From: Theropithecus gelada | Taxonomy: Eukaryota; Chordata; Mammalia; Primates; Cercopithecidae | Assembly (NCBI RefSeq): GCF_003255815.1 | Contig: NC_037681.1 | Span: forward strand, 85,911,703-85,975,702 | Length of the DNA stretch: 64,000 nt | Direction of reading: 5' to 3' | Shown here: positions 63,878 to 64,000 of the stretch, piece after piece | Layout of the letters: each line of letters begins with the position of its first letter | How positions within the stretch are numbered: the first letter of the stretch is position 1 | The notes under the pieces: model-generated | Databases searched by the model: none | What the model was told of the DNA's origin: nothing | What the model saw: the letters and a program-made list of their open reading frames with translations, nothing else | Position numbers and translations under genes: made by a program

Positions 63878-63878
<1 letters not shown>
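63093..63878 (+). other. Intergenic, no gene
   Basis: Single-copy-looking, moderately GC sequence. No frame matches SPRED2, the expected neighbour, or any other family I know. Confidence 0.5.

Positions 63879-63879
<1 letters not shown>

Positions 63880-63923
<44 letters not shown>
63880..63923. repeat. (CA)n microsatellite
   Basis: About 22 uninterrupted AC units between CCAAACT and CCCTGAGG. Probably length-polymorphic. Confidence 0.93.
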
Positions 63924-63925
<2 letters not shown>

Positions 63926-64000
63926 CTGAGGTTCAGCAGGGATCAGTGGAAAACAACTTAGAGGAAGTACAGCTGTTCCCTCTGAGGAGCGCTCACTGGG

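Noticed and set aside
63880..63923. Regular short repeats as a CRISPR array
   Set aside because: The direct repeats in this window are microsatellites or Alus; there are no unique spacers of constant length and the genome is mammalian.

Overview
This is primate genomic DNA, most likely from an Old World monkey. It holds split coding exons with GT/AG boundaries and more than 50 Alu SINEs in every age class, plus LINE, MIR, LTR and DNA-transposon relics. The youngest Alus (starting at 1303, 27256, 33872 and 62134) carry a variant set of AluY (CTAGCCGGGCGAG, the CTAAACC/GTAAACC change, GATCCGGCCACTGC) that I associate with cercopithecine AluYR lineages and not with human AluY. There are no prokaryotic operons, CRISPR arrays or plasmid features.

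The only protein-coding gene I can support is the 3' two thirds of ACTR2 on the + strand. ACTR2 encodes actin-related protein 2, an ATP-binding core subunit of the Arp2/3 actin-nucleating complex. Six coding exons lie at 3272-3344, 6491-6627, 8277-8426, 13599-13744, 17559-17691 and 20799-20969. Joined in phase they are continuous and encode residues 126-394 of the 394-residue protein; the promoter and the exons for residues 1-125 lie upstream of the window. The stop codon is followed by an AT-rich 3'UTR of about 2.5 kb, ending near an AATAAA at 23445 (20970 to about 23470).

Layout: 1-3271 is the end of an ACTR2 intron (an old LINE relic and three Alus). 3345-20798 holds five introns with Alus, a 5'-truncated L1PA, older L1M pieces, a MER20 and a long LINE relic. 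About 23470-64000 is intergenic. It is densely packed with Alus, often nested or in tandem, with MIR, MER5A, MER20, L1M, a MaLR-type LTR and two terminal-inverted-repeat DNA transposons. Between them are relatively Alu-free blocks (16.6-24.3 kb, 28.2-32.6 kb, 44.1-46.3 kb, 52.3-55.9 kb) where any regulatory sequence is most likely to lie. In the human genome ACTR2 (2p14) is followed by SPRED2 on the opposite strand; I see no SPRED2 coding exon here.

I found no undescribed gene system. The observations most worth checking are a perfect 12-bp stem with a 7-nt loop in the ACTR2 3'UTR (21860-21890), a 47-nt exon-like segment in an intron that would put a premature stop in ACTR2 (13475-13521), inverted Alu pairs around ACTR2 exons that could favour circular RNA, a diverged tandem duplication of about 160 bp at 39232-39553, and several nested insertions whose order can be read from their target-site duplications.
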